Part shown: positions 25,841 through 34,206 of the stretch, piece after piece
How positions within the stretch are numbered: position 1 is the first letter of the stretch
Layout of the letters: the number at the start of each line of letters is the position of its first letter
From: an uncultured Opitutales bacterium
Lineage (GTDB): Bacteria > Verrucomicrobiota > Verrucomicrobiia > Opitutales > Intestinicryptomonadaceae
Direction: 5' to 3'
Length of the DNA stretch: 64,000 nt
Assembly (NCBI GenBank): GCA_900546565.1
Contig: URDC01000003.1
Coordinates: 1-64,000, forward strand
Notes under the pieces: generated by a model
Database searches by the model: none
Told to the model about the DNA's origin: nothing
What the model saw: the letters and a program-made list of their open reading frames with translations, nothing else
Translations under genes and position numbers: made by a program

Positions 25841-25872
25841 CAAAGGCGGAATTGCCGAAAGCAATCGCCACC
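25841..25872 (+). repeat. REP-like palindromic element, copy F (short)
   Basis: ACAAAGGCGG (from 25840), ATTGC (25851-25855), CGAAA loop, GCAAT (25861-25865), CGCC: same plan as GACAAAGCGG-stem-CCGC in the better-preserved copies, opposite in orientation to neighbouring copy D. The rest of 25873-26014 shows nothing recognisable. Confidence 0.5.
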
Positions 25873-26014
25873 TTTTTCGAACATTAAAAAAATTCGGAGA
25901 GTGGGAAAGGAACTCGCAGAGTAAAATCACGGCAAACATAATGGACATCATCGCGGGAATGAATCGGAATGCGCCGAGCAGCGAAAAGAAATCAATCTTA
26001 ATAAGCAAAACTTA

Positions 26015-26254
26015 TCAAAGTCCGAATTTTCTTTTGAGAATTCCGATGAAAATTTCGAGAGGCTTGCAGACGCGGGACTCGCGCCAAATACTGACGTAGC
26101 GCATATCGGCGTCGAGACCCTCGACCGCCTTGAAGCGCACTCCATTGTAATAGTTGCGGACGAGATGACGCAACTCCATTTCGGCTTGGCTTCCTTTCGG
26201 ACTGCTAACGGTTCGATTTTCAAGCGAGTAAAAGGCAAAAACGGAGGGTGTCAA
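26015..26254 (-). CDS. Possible small protein or gene remnant, unrecognised
   Basis: 79-codon frame downstream of the cysK terminator. The part from the internal ATG at 26179 (MELRHLVRNYYNG...GILKRKFGL) uses codons like the rest of the genome (GTC, CTC, CGC, GGC-rich third positions), and AAAGGAAG lies ten bases before that ATG, which speaks for real or formerly real coding. No domain recognised. It could equally be the 3' end of a degraded gene, since the surrounding 700 bases are repeats and noncoding sequence. Confidence 0.3.
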   Translation of the reverse strand: MTPSVFAFYSLENRTVSSPKGSQAEMELRHLVRNYYNGVRFKAVEGLDADMRYVSIWRESRVCKPLEIFIGILKRKFGL

Positions 26255-26275
26255 GATTTTCGAAAAGCGGGCGCA

Positions 26276-26306
26276 AAAAAAGGCGTCCGAGACGGGACGC
26301 CTTTTT
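26276..26306. terminator. Bidirectional terminator downstream of cysK
   Basis: GGCGTCC (26282-26288) pairs with GGACGCC (26295-26301), with A residues on the left and TTTTT on the right, so it can act on the minus-strand cysK transcript. Confidence 0.88.
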
Positions 26307-26332
26307 GTCTGCCGATTTGCGGGCGGCTCGGT

Positions 26333-27250
26333 TTATGAATAGAGCCAAGTTGAGAGGTAGCGCGAACCTGTGTCGGGTATGATTGCGACGATTTTTTTGC
26401 CCGCGTTTTCGGGTTTCTTGGCAAGTTCCAATGCCGCAAAAACTGCCGCGCCTGCGGAAATGCCCGTGTGGATACCCTCCTCTTTTGCGAGTCTGCGGGC
26501 GATATTGCCTGCGTCTTCGTCCTTGACGCGGATTACGCCGTCGACGTGTTTGGCGTCGTAAATTTTGGGAACGAAGCCCGCCCCGATTCCCTGAATCTTG
26601 TGGGGGCCGCTCTTGCCGCCAGAAAGAACTGGCGATGTGTCGGGTTCAACTGCGTAGATTTTGAGTTCGGGTTTCAGCGGTTTCAACGCCTGCGCGATGC
26701 CGCTGATTGTGCCGCCCGTGCCGACGCCCGCCACGACGATATCGACCGCGCCGTCGGTGTCTTCCCAAATTTCTTTACCCGTTGTTTTGCGGTGGATTTC
26801 GCTATTGGCGAAGTTTTCGAACTGCTGCGGAATGAACGAGCCGGGGTTTTCGCGCTGCAATTCGAGAGCCTTTTCGATTGCTCCCTTCATGCCCTTTGCG
26901 CCGTCTGTAAGCACGAGTTCCGCGCCGAGGCTGAGCAGAAACTTGCGGCGTTCGATACTCATAGTTTCGGGCATCGTCAAAATCAGGCGGTATTTTTTGA
27001 CTGCCGCTACAAGAGCAAGCCCGATTCCCGTGTTGCCGCTTGTAGGCTCTATTATAAGCCCTCCCTTTTTGAGCAACCCCTTGGCTTCGGCGTCTTCGAC
27101 CATTGCGAGGGCCGCTCTGTCTTTTACCGAACCCGAAGGATTGAAGAATTCGAGCTTCGCCAAAACTTCGGCTTTCGAGTCGTTTAAATAATTGAGGCGA
27201 ACCAACGGAGTTCCGCCTACGAGTTCCAATATGTTGTTTGCGATTTTCAT
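26333..27250 (-). CDS. cysK: Cysteine synthase (O-acetylserine sulfhydrylase)
   Basis: 305 residues, PLP fold type II. The lysine that binds PLP is in [10 protein letters not shown] (about residue 43), with [10 protein letters not shown] as substrate loop, GTGGTISG as phosphate-binding loop, and the C-terminal [10 protein letters not shown]. Makes L-cysteine from O-acetylserine and sulfide. Apparently monocistronic, with a terminator 27 bases after its stop and a long A+T-rich upstream region carrying an 11-bp inverted repeat. CysM or cystathionine synthase are alternatives, but length and motifs favour CysK. Confidence 0.95.
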   Translation of the reverse strand: MKIANNILELVGGTPLVRLNYLNDSKAEVLAKLEFFNPSGSVKDRAALAMVEDAEAKGLLKKGGLIIEPTSGNTGIGLALVAAVKKYRLILTMPETMSIERRKFLLSLGAELVLTDGAKGMKGAIEKALELQRENPGSFIPQQFENFANSEIHRKTTGKEIWEDTDGAVDIVVAGVGTGGTISGIAQALKPLKPELKIYAVEPDTSPVLSGGKSGPHKIQGIGAGFVPKIYDAKHVDGVIRVKDEDAGNIARRLAKEEGIHTGISAGAAVFAALELAKKPENAGKKIVAIIPDTGSRYLSTWLYS

Positions 27251-27282
27251 ATTTGTTTTTTTGATTGTGGATATGTTGTCGC

Positions 27283-27396
27283 AAAAACTACCAAATGAGT
27301 CAAGAATATTTTTTCAAAAAATGCACGGTTTGCGCGTATCTTATTTTAAACAAGCGAAATAAAAATTAAAAAATATTTACTAAAATGGTAGTTTTT
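27283..27396. promoter_or_regulatory. cysK upstream region with spaced 11-bp inverted repeat
   Basis: AAAAACTACCA (27283-27293) and its exact reverse complement TGGTAGTTTTT (27386-27396) flank the A+T-rich cysK upstream segment; a TTGACT box on the minus strand (27303-27298) lies just inside the proximal arm. Could be regulator sites; the arms are too far apart for one dimer without looping. Confidence 0.3.
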
Positions 27397-27416
27397 ATTG
27401 TGCTTTCGCCGTAAAG

Positions 27417-28025
27417 CTATGAATACATCGCCAATTTCGCGGTCAAAAACAAAACAAAGAGTGCTGCGAGATACGCCGCGAAATACCGCCAATTTTTAAG
27501 GGCGAAATCGCGCAAATTGCCGCGGCAAAAGCCGCTGCATTTTTCGCCGAAGACGAAGACAAAACACGACATCGCAATGCCCGCGCAAAACAGAAACGCC
27601 ATGGCAGGCGGCAGCAGAAAACGCCCTCCGAGAGCGCAAACAAATGTGGGCGACAGGAACATCGCCGCAAACGCGAGCGCGAATGTGCCGAAGAATGTCC
27701 GCGCCCCGACTTCGCCGTTTATAAAGAACCGCGCGACAAAATGAACAATCAGCCAGACTATGAAAAGTTCGAGTCCGCCCGCAAAAAACAGTCGGCAAAA
27801 ATCGGACAAAAAAGACAAAGCCGATTCGGCGAAAAACGCGCCCCACCCCGCCCCGTCCGAAACGTTGGAAACAGCCCGTGCCAGATTCGACGAAAGCAGA
27901 ATCTCCGACGCGCGCAAAAATACGGTAAACGCCGCAAAAAACGCCTGAAACAAAACTACGAGCGCAACGGCGCGTTCAAAACGCCGCACGGGCAGGTAAA
28001 ACCGTCTAAAACGAGACAAATTCAT
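27417..28025 (-). CDS. Hypothetical polytopic membrane protein
   Basis: 202 residues with about four to five hydrophobic helices: residues 18-38, about 80-100, 108-125, 130-155 and 182-200. Basic N-terminus (MNLSRFRRFYLPVRRFER), Phe/Ala-rich throughout. No family recognised; size and layout recall small YIP1- or DUF-type integral membrane proteins. Divergent from the symporter gene with a 164-base spacer and not obviously linked to cysK, which is transcribed toward the same side after a 166-base gap. Confidence 0.7.
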   Translation of the reverse strand: MNLSRFRRFYLPVRRFERAVALVVLFQAFFAAFTVFLRASEILLSSNLARAVSNVSDGAGWGAFFAESALSFLSDFCRLFFAGGLELFIVWLIVHFVARFFINGEVGARTFFGTFALAFAAMFLSPTFVCALGGRFLLPPAMAFLFCAGIAMSCFVFVFGEKCSGFCRGNLRDFALKNWRYFAAYLAALFVLFLTAKLAMYS

Positions 28026-28189
28026 ATGTCCGAGTTTCTAGCCACAAGCGCGCAAAAATCAACAAAAAAGCCGTATTTACGCCGAAATCGACCGAATTTC
28101 CGCCCCAGCCCAGCAGCAGCTCGAACGGCGGACACAAAATCAAAAAAAGGTTGCCTTGGCGGGCAAAATCTGAAAGATAGAATTCCATT

Positions 28190-30229
28190 ATGGATTCCAA
28201 TATTGTGTTAGATATATGCGTGTTTGCCGCATTCATTTTCGCGGTGATTTTCACGGGATTATACAAGAGCAAGAACGAAGGCGGCTCGGAAGACTACTTT
28301 TTGGCGGGTCGCGGGCTGTCGTGGTGGCTTATCGGCATTTCGCTGATTGCGGCGAACATCTCGACGGAGCAATTCGTAGGCATGAGCGGCAGCGCGGCTG
28401 GTCTTTCGGGCTTGGCGATTGCAAGCTACGAATGGATGGCTGCAATCTGCCTTGTCTGCGTGGCGTTCCTGTTCCTGCCCAAATTCCTCAAAAGCGGAAT
28501 GTATACGGTGCCGCAGTTCCTCGAATACCGCTTCGACGCGCTTTCGAGAACGGTGATGTCGGTGCTTATGGTCGTGGTTTTGGTGACGGTTAATACGACG
28601 GCGGTTATATATTCGGGCGCGACGGTCGCAAACACCGTTTTCGGCTCGGCGGCGGAATTGCCGTTTACGCTCAACGTGCCCGTGTGCTGCTGGGCTATCG
28701 GCATTATGGCGGCAATCTACGTTTGCGCGGGCGGTCTTAAAGCGTGTGCGTGGGCGGACTTGTTGCAGGGTTCGGCATTGATTATCGGCGGCGCGCTGAT
28801 TACGTATTTCGCCTTCGACGCGTTCGCGGCAAAGCCCGTGGCTGAAATCGCGACTACGGCGGTTATCCCCGAGGCGGTTCGCAGCGGGCTTGAAAACGCG
28901 AATGTCTTCGAAAAATTCTTTACGCTCAATTCGGACAAGCTGACTATGTTTATGCCCGCAGACCACCCCGAAATTCCGTGGACTGCGCTGATTATCGGCT
29001 TGTGGATTCCCAACTTCTACTACTGGGGCTTCAACCAGTATATCATCCAGCGCACGCTCGGCGCGTCGAGTTTGGCGGAAGGCCAGAAAGGCGTGATTTT
29101 CGCGGCGGGCTTGAAGCTGATAATTCCGTTTATCATCGTATTCCCGGGGATTATCGCGTTCAATATTTACTCGCAGGATCAGAATATCGAGGCGTTGCAC
29201 GACCAGCGCATTATGACGACGAATGCCAAAAACTTCGCCCCGCTCTATTTCAAGGGGCTTGAAGCCACAAACCAGAAGTTCGACGCCGACAATGCCGCGC
29301 GCTTTTTCAGCTTCGACTTGGGGCAGAAAAACGAAAAGGGCGAATCGGTAAAAACTCCCGTTTTTACGAAGGACGAAATCGCGAATTTGCAGGCGGAATA
29401 CGACGCCATGAAGGCATCGGGAACTCTCGACAAAATCTCGTTTAAATACGACGGCGGCTGGGCGAAATCAAACGGCGGCTTGGGAATTCCCGCAAAGGCG
29501 TTTGTCGACGCTTGGAACAAGGCGACCGAAAAAACCGCCCACAAAGACTTTACCCGCACGCTTTACGGATATAAATACGACTCCGCGTTCGGACTTCTCA
29601 TCAGCAAGGCTCTGCCCGAAGGATTCGGGTTGCGCGGCTTTATTTTTGCGGCTCTCTTGGGCGCGGTGGTAAGTTCGCTTGCGGCAATGCTCAACGCGGC
29701 GTCGACGATATTTACAATCGACATCTACAAGAAATTCATCAACAAAAACGCGTCGGACAGGAATCAGGTTCTTGCGGGCAGAATCGCGGTTTTGGTGTTC
29801 GCGGTTATAGGCTGTCTTGTCGCCCCCGTGCTCGCGAATCCGAAGCTCGGCGGAGTGTTCACGTTCATTCAGGAATTCCAAGGGTATATGTCGCCGGGTA
29901 TTTTGGCGGTCTTCGTATTCGGTATGTTCTCGAAAAAAGCTCCGCGCTTTGCGGGTGCAATCGGCATTATCACGAGCCCGATTGTCTACGGCATTTTGCA
30001 GTTCAACTTCGGCGACATTGCCTTCCTCAACAGAATGGCGATAACGTTTGCGTGCTCGCTGGCGGTTATGCTGGTGTTGACGCTCGTAAAGCCTCTCAAA
30101 CAGGACATCGTCCTGCCCGAAAATAAGAATATGGACTTGTCGTCCTCGACGGGCGCGAGAATCGGCGGCATTTCGGTGCTCGTGGCGGCGTTCGCGCTCT
30201 ACTTCATCTTCTCGGGGCTCTGGTTCTAA
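28190..30229 (+). CDS. Sodium/solute symporter (SSS/SGLT family)
   Basis: 679 residues with the SGLT pattern: EDYFLAGRGLSWWLIGISLIAANISTEQ near the N-terminus, GLSGLAIASYEWMAA, and late AALLGAVVSSLAAMLNAASTIFTIDIYKK, the family signature around TM8. Thirteen or more membrane helices. An extra hydrophilic segment of about 110 residues (roughly 340-455) lies between NIYSQ and the TM8 region, making it longer than typical 500-590 residue relatives. Likely sodium-driven sugar uptake, judged by the following galK and galE. A terminator follows, so downstream genes may depend on partial read-through or their own promoter. Confidence 0.92.
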   Translation: MDSNIVLDICVFAAFIFAVIFTGLYKSKNEGGSEDYFLAGRGLSWWLIGISLIAANISTEQFVGMSGSAAGLSGLAIASYEWMAAICLVCVAFLFLPKFLKSGMYTVPQFLEYRFDALSRTVMSVLMVVVLVTVNTTAVIYSGATVANTVFGSAAELPFTLNVPVCCWAIGIMAAIYVCAGGLKACAWADLLQGSALIIGGALITYFAFDAFAAKPVAEIATTAVIPEAVRSGLENANVFEKFFTLNSDKLTMFMPADHPEIPWTALIIGLWIPNFYYWGFNQYIIQRTLGASSLAEGQKGVIFAAGLKLIIPFIIVFPGIIAFNIYSQDQNIEALHDQRIMTTNAKNFAPLYFKGLEATNQKFDADNAARFFSFDLGQKNEKGESVKTPVFTKDEIANLQAEYDAMKASGTLDKISFKYDGGWAKSNGGLGIPAKAFVDAWNKATEKTAHKDFTRTLYGYKYDSAFGLLISKALPEGFGLRGFIFAALLGAVVSSLAAMLNAASTIFTIDIYKKFINKNASDRNQVLAGRIAVLVFAVIGCLVAPVLANPKLGGVFTFIQEFQGYMSPGILAVFVFGMFSKKAPRFAGAIGIITSPIVYGILQFNFGDIAFLNRMAITFACSLAVMLVLTLVKPLKQDIVLPENKNMDLSSSTGARIGGISVLVAAFALYFIFSGLWF

Positions 30230-30246
30230 GAGACGCTTTTTTAGAC

Positions 30247-30283
30247 TACGGCGGCGGAAAAATCCTCCGCCCGCCGTATTTTT
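30247..30283 (+). terminator. Rho-independent terminator after the symporter gene
   Basis: TACGGCGG (30247-30254) pairs with CCGCCGTA (30271-30278) with an inner CGGA/TCCG pairing, followed by TTTTT. Confidence 0.85.
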
Positions 30284-30313
30284 AATCCAATAAAAAACGC
30301 AAAAAAACAACGA

Positions 30314-31963
30314 ATGAAAAAATATATGGGAAGAATGAAAAAATATATGGGAAAAGAGAAAACACTAAACGCTGTAAAAAAAGCATCGCTTGCGCTGTTG
30401 TGCGCGGGCGCGCTTGCAATGTTCGGGTGCGAGACGTTCGAGCCGATATTCTCGATGGATAACGGAATCGATACGAAAAACCGCCCGACGATTCCGACGA
30501 GTTTCGAGTCGGATACAAACAAGGTGATGTCGAAAGCCTACTGGGACTTGTGGAACAAGGACGTCCAGAAGGAAATCGACGCGCGTATCGAAAAATTTAG
30601 AAAAGCCGACGGCGTTGTGAAGGTCGACGCCGCGCCGAACACGGACGTTGAAATCAAGCAAATTAAGCACTCGTTCATTTTCGGGGCGCATATTTTCAAC
30701 TTCAACCAGCTCGGCAAAAAGGAATACAACGACATTTACAAGAGCCTATACGGGACGTTGTTTAATTCCGCGACGGTGGCGTTCTACTGGAAATGTTTTG
30801 AATTCTCACCCGACCAATTCCGTTTTGCGACAGAATACTGGGACACCGAAGACTTCTGGAACAATGTCAAAGAGCCCAAGCTTATGCCGCACTGGCGTCG
30901 CCCGAGTTCCGACCAAGTTGTGGAATTCTGTCAGCAAAAGCATATCCGCATTCACGGACACCCGCTTGTCTGGGGCAGCCGCAGCTGGCATATGCCCGAA
31001 GAGTGGCTCGTGAACGACTTTGCCAATCCCGCGGAAAAGGCGTTGTTGAAAAAATACGGAATCAAGGTCGAAGGCTCGGACGCGAAATACGCGCACAGCG
31101 CGCTTTACAAAAAGCCGATTGCCGAGCTTGAAAAGCTCATAGGCCACTATGCCGCCGAAATCGGCAAACGCTATGAAGCCCGCGTGAAGGCAATCGCAGA
31201 ACACTACGGCGACATCGTCGACAGCTGGGACGTTGTAAACGAATCCGCAACCGACTTCGAAAAGGGCAACCTGCCCTCGGGCAATGTGTTTTCGAAATCG
31301 TGGTATGGCATAATGCAGCCCAACTACGACTTCGACGCCTTCCGTCTTGCGCAAAAGTATCTGCCCGCGAAGGCAAAGCTCAACATCAACGACTACAATA
31401 TGCGCGCGGCATACATCAACCAGATAAAGTCGCTTGAAAAGCGCGGCTGCAAAATCGACATTGTGGGCTCGCAAATGCACCTGTTCAACCCCGAGCAGAC
31501 GCTCGGCATAGCAAACGGCAAGGCGATTCAAACGCCCAAGCAGGTAAAGGAAACTATGGACAGACTCGCGACTGCGGGCAAGCCGATACACCTGAGCGAA
31601 ATTACAATCACCGCCGCGGGCACTGGCGAAAAGGAGCGCATGATGCAGGCTATCGCGCTTCGCAACCTTTACAGAATGTGGTTTAGCATCGAAAATATGA
31701 TGGGGATAACCTGGTGGAACGTAGTCGACGACTGCGGAGCACCGGGTGAGCCGTCTATGTCGGGGATTTTCACCCGCGATATGAAGCCAAAGCCCGCGTT
31801 CTTCGCTATGAACGACCTCATTAACGGCGAATGGAAAACAAACACCGTCCGCCGCGCCGACGCAGACGGCAATGTCAAATTCCGCGGATTCAAGGGGCTT
31901 TACGAAATTTCCTACACCGACAAAAACGGAAACAAGAAAACAATACAATATAACCTAAAATAA
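30314..31963 (+). CDS. GH10 endo-1,4-beta-xylanase-like lipoprotein
   Basis: 549 residues. Lipoprotein signal with lipobox LAMFGC at about residue 42, so surface- or periplasm-anchored. GH10 features: the FGAHIFNFNQLG entrance, HIRIHGHPLVWGSRSW, acid/base glutamate in SWDVVNESATDF and nucleophile candidate in IHLSEITI, with GITWWNVVDD near the end. Hydrolyses beta-1,4-xylan backbones or related glycans. The start is duplicated: two tandem copies of ATGAAAAAATATATGGGAA (at 30314 and 30335) encode MKKYMGRMKKYMGK, so either ATG could start the protein. The galK ATG overlaps its stop. Confidence 0.9.
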   Translation: MKKYMGRMKKYMGKEKTLNAVKKASLALLCAGALAMFGCETFEPIFSMDNGIDTKNRPTIPTSFESDTNKVMSKAYWDLWNKDVQKEIDARIEKFRKADGVVKVDAAPNTDVEIKQIKHSFIFGAHIFNFNQLGKKEYNDIYKSLYGTLFNSATVAFYWKCFEFSPDQFRFATEYWDTEDFWNNVKEPKLMPHWRRPSSDQVVEFCQQKHIRIHGHPLVWGSRSWHMPEEWLVNDFANPAEKALLKKYGIKVEGSDAKYAHSALYKKPIAELEKLIGHYAAEIGKRYEARVKAIAEHYGDIVDSWDVVNESATDFEKGNLPSGNVFSKSWYGIMQPNYDFDAFRLAQKYLPAKAKLNINDYNMRAAYINQIKSLEKRGCKIDIVGSQMHLFNPEQTLGIANGKAIQTPKQVKETMDRLATAGKPIHLSEITITAAGTGEKERMMQAIALRNLYRMWFSIENMMGITWWNVVDDCGAPGEPSMSGIFTRDMKPKPAFFAMNDLINGEWKTNTVRRADADGNVKFRGFKGLYEISYTDKNGNKKTIQYNLK

Positions 31964-33111
31964 TGAAAAAAAGTTTAGCTTCGAGTTTCGAAAAAATCTA
32001 CGGGCGCAAGGCGGAAGTCTTCGCCCAAGCCCCTGGACGAATCGAGTTCATCGGCAACCACACCGACTACAACGGCGGCTGGACGATGGGCGCGGCTATC
32101 GACCGCGTGGTAATGGTAGCCCTTGCAAAACGCGCCGACAAGAAGCTCTGCTTCGCAAGCGCGAAGTCGGGCGAAAAGGTCGAGATAGATATGGACTCGC
32201 TCGAAAAGCAGCCCCGCGAATACAACTGGGTCAACTACCCGCTGGGCGTTTTCAAATTTCTGCTCGAAGCCGGACTAAATGCCGATACGGGGTTCGACAT
32301 GCTCGATATGAGCAACCTGCCCGCGGGGGCGGGGCTTAGCTCGTCGGCGGCTATCGAACTCTCGACGGCTTTCGCGCTGTGCGCGCTCTACAACTTCGAC
32401 TGCGACCTGAAAACGAAAGTCCGCATCGGCCGCAAGTGCGAAAACTTCTTTGTGGGCATGCCCTGCGGAATTCTCGACCAGGGCGTTTCGGGCTTCGGCA
32501 AAAAAGACTCGCTGGTATTCATAGACTGCAAGACGGAGGATTTTTCGAACGCTCCGCTTAAACGCGGCTGCAAATTCTGGCTTTTCAATTCGACGAAAAA
32601 ACACGCGCTTGTCGACGGTATGTATGCCGCGCGCCACAACGAATGTATGGAGGCCGCGAAAATCCTCTCCGACGGCGGCGACAAGCTTTTGCGCGAATTC
32701 ACCCTCGCCGATTTGGAGGCGAAGAAGTCGGCAATGTCGCCCAACGCCTACAAGCGCGCAAAGCACGTAATAGAGGAAAACGGGCGCGTTTTGGAGGCTA
32801 AAAAAGCCCTCGACGCCGGCGACATCAAGCGTGTCGGCGAGCTTCTGGTAGCCTCGCACAACAGCTCGAAGACGCTTTTCGAAAATTCGTGCGAAGAGCT
32901 CGACTTTTTGGTCGGGGAAATCGTCAAGAACCCGAAAGTCTACGGCGCGCGCCTTAGCGGCGGCGGCTTCGGCGGCGCGGTTATGGCGTTGACCGACGAA
33001 ACTTTCGGGGAATCGGACGCCGAGAAAATCGCCGAAGTTTACTCAAAAAGATTCGGCAAAAGACCCGCCGTCTTCACCTGCTCGGCGGGCGACGGCGCGA
33101 AAATCGTGTAG
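31963..33111 (+). CDS. galK: Galactokinase
   Basis: 382 residues of the GHMP kinase family. Galactokinase signature GRIEFIGNHTDYNGGWTM near residue 25, ATP loop LPAGAGLSSSAAIELS (about 118), and RLSGGGFGGAVMA near the C-terminus. Phosphorylates galactose at C1. Its ATG shares a base with the GH10 stop (TAATG), so translation is coupled to the lipoprotein gene. galE follows after 60 bases with its own ribosome binding site. Confidence 0.96.
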   Translation: MKKSLASSFEKIYGRKAEVFAQAPGRIEFIGNHTDYNGGWTMGAAIDRVVMVALAKRADKKLCFASAKSGEKVEIDMDSLEKQPREYNWVNYPLGVFKFLLEAGLNADTGFDMLDMSNLPAGAGLSSSAAIELSTAFALCALYNFDCDLKTKVRIGRKCENFFVGMPCGILDQGVSGFGKKDSLVFIDCKTEDFSNAPLKRGCKFWLFNSTKKHALVDGMYAARHNECMEAAKILSDGGDKLLREFTLADLEAKKSAMSPNAYKRAKHVIEENGRVLEAKKALDAGDIKRVGELLVASHNSSKTLFENSCEELDFLVGEIVKNPKVYGARLSGGGFGGAVMALTDETFGESDAEKIAEVYSKRFGKRPAVFTCSAGDGAKIV

Positions 33112-33171
33112 CGCGGGAATCGGTGTATTTTTCAAAAAATTTTCTCAATATCTTAAACACAAGGAAAAATT

Positions 33172-34167
33172 ATGAACGTATTGGTAATAGGCGGCGCGGG
33201 CTACATCGGCAGCCACTGCGTAAGACAACTAATTCAGGCGGGACACAGACCCATCGTTTTGGACAACCTCGTCTACGGGCACACGGGTGCGCTCCTTAAA
33301 GAAGTCAAATTCTACAAGGGCAACCTCGAAGACAAAAAAACGGTGGGCGAAATTCTCGACACCGAAAAAATCGACCTCGTTATGCACTTTGCGGCGTTCA
33401 TCAACGTGGGCGAATCCGTGCAAAATCCGCTCAAATACTACCGCAACAATGTAGCGGGCGTGGTGAATCTGCTCGAAACTATGGTGGAGCACAACGTCAA
33501 GAAGTTCGTGTTCTCCTCGACGTGCGCGACGTTCGGCATTCCCGAAAAACTGCCGCTTGTCGAAGATATGCCGCAGCACCCGATTAACCCCTACGGGCAA
33601 ACGAAGCTCGACGTTGAAAATATGCTCAAAAACTGCGCCGTCGCCTACGGAATGAATTCGGTTGCGTTCCGCTATTTCAACGCTTCGGGTGCCGCCGAAG
33701 ACGGCACTATCGGCGAAGACCACACGCCCGAATCGCACCTGATTCCGCTGGCAATCTACGCCGCGATGGGCAAACGCCCCGCGCTAAAAATTTTCGGCAA
33801 CGACTACAACACGCCCGACGGCACCTGCCTGCGCGACTATGTCCACGTCGACGACCTAAGCCGCGCCCACATTGCCGCGTTCGACAAGCTTGAAGGCGAC
33901 GGAAAGTTCCTCCACTACAATCTCGGCACGGGCACGCCGAATTCGGTGCTCGAAATCATCAAAGGTGTCGAGAAAGTAAGCGGGTTGAAAGTCCCGCACG
34001 AATTCGCCCCGCGCCGAGCGGGCGACCCCGACGCGCTCTATGCGAACTCCGAAAAGGCGAAGCGCGAGCTCGCATGGAAAATAAAATACACGAACGTCGA
34101 GGACATCATTGCGACGGCGTGGAAGTGGCATTCAACCCACCCCGACGGCTTCGGCGACAAAAAATAA
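33172..34167 (+). CDS. galE: UDP-glucose 4-epimerase
   Basis: 331 residues, extended SDR. NAD-binding VIGGAGYIGSHCVRQL at the N-terminus, catalytic SSTCATFG and YGQTK (Tyr-x-x-x-Lys), and the GalE-specific segments DLVMHFAAFINVGESVQNP and NYNTPDGTCLRDYVHVDDL. Interconverts UDP-glucose and UDP-galactose. AAGGAA lies five bases before the ATG. Together with galK and the following pyrophosphorylase gene it forms a galactose-to-UDP-glucose route. Confidence 0.96.
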   Translation: MNVLVIGGAGYIGSHCVRQLIQAGHRPIVLDNLVYGHTGALLKEVKFYKGNLEDKKTVGEILDTEKIDLVMHFAAFINVGESVQNPLKYYRNNVAGVVNLLETMVEHNVKKFVFSSTCATFGIPEKLPLVEDMPQHPINPYGQTKLDVENMLKNCAVAYGMNSVAFRYFNASGAAEDGTIGEDHTPESHLIPLAIYAAMGKRPALKIFGNDYNTPDGTCLRDYVHVDDLSRAHIAAFDKLEGDGKFLHYNLGTGTPNSVLEIIKGVEKVSGLKVPHEFAPRRAGDPDALYANSEKAKRELAWKIKYTNVEDIIATAWKWHSTHPDGFGDKK

Positions 34168-34206
34168 CGCGCGTTAAAATCCGTCAAAAAAAAAGAATAC
34201 AAAACA

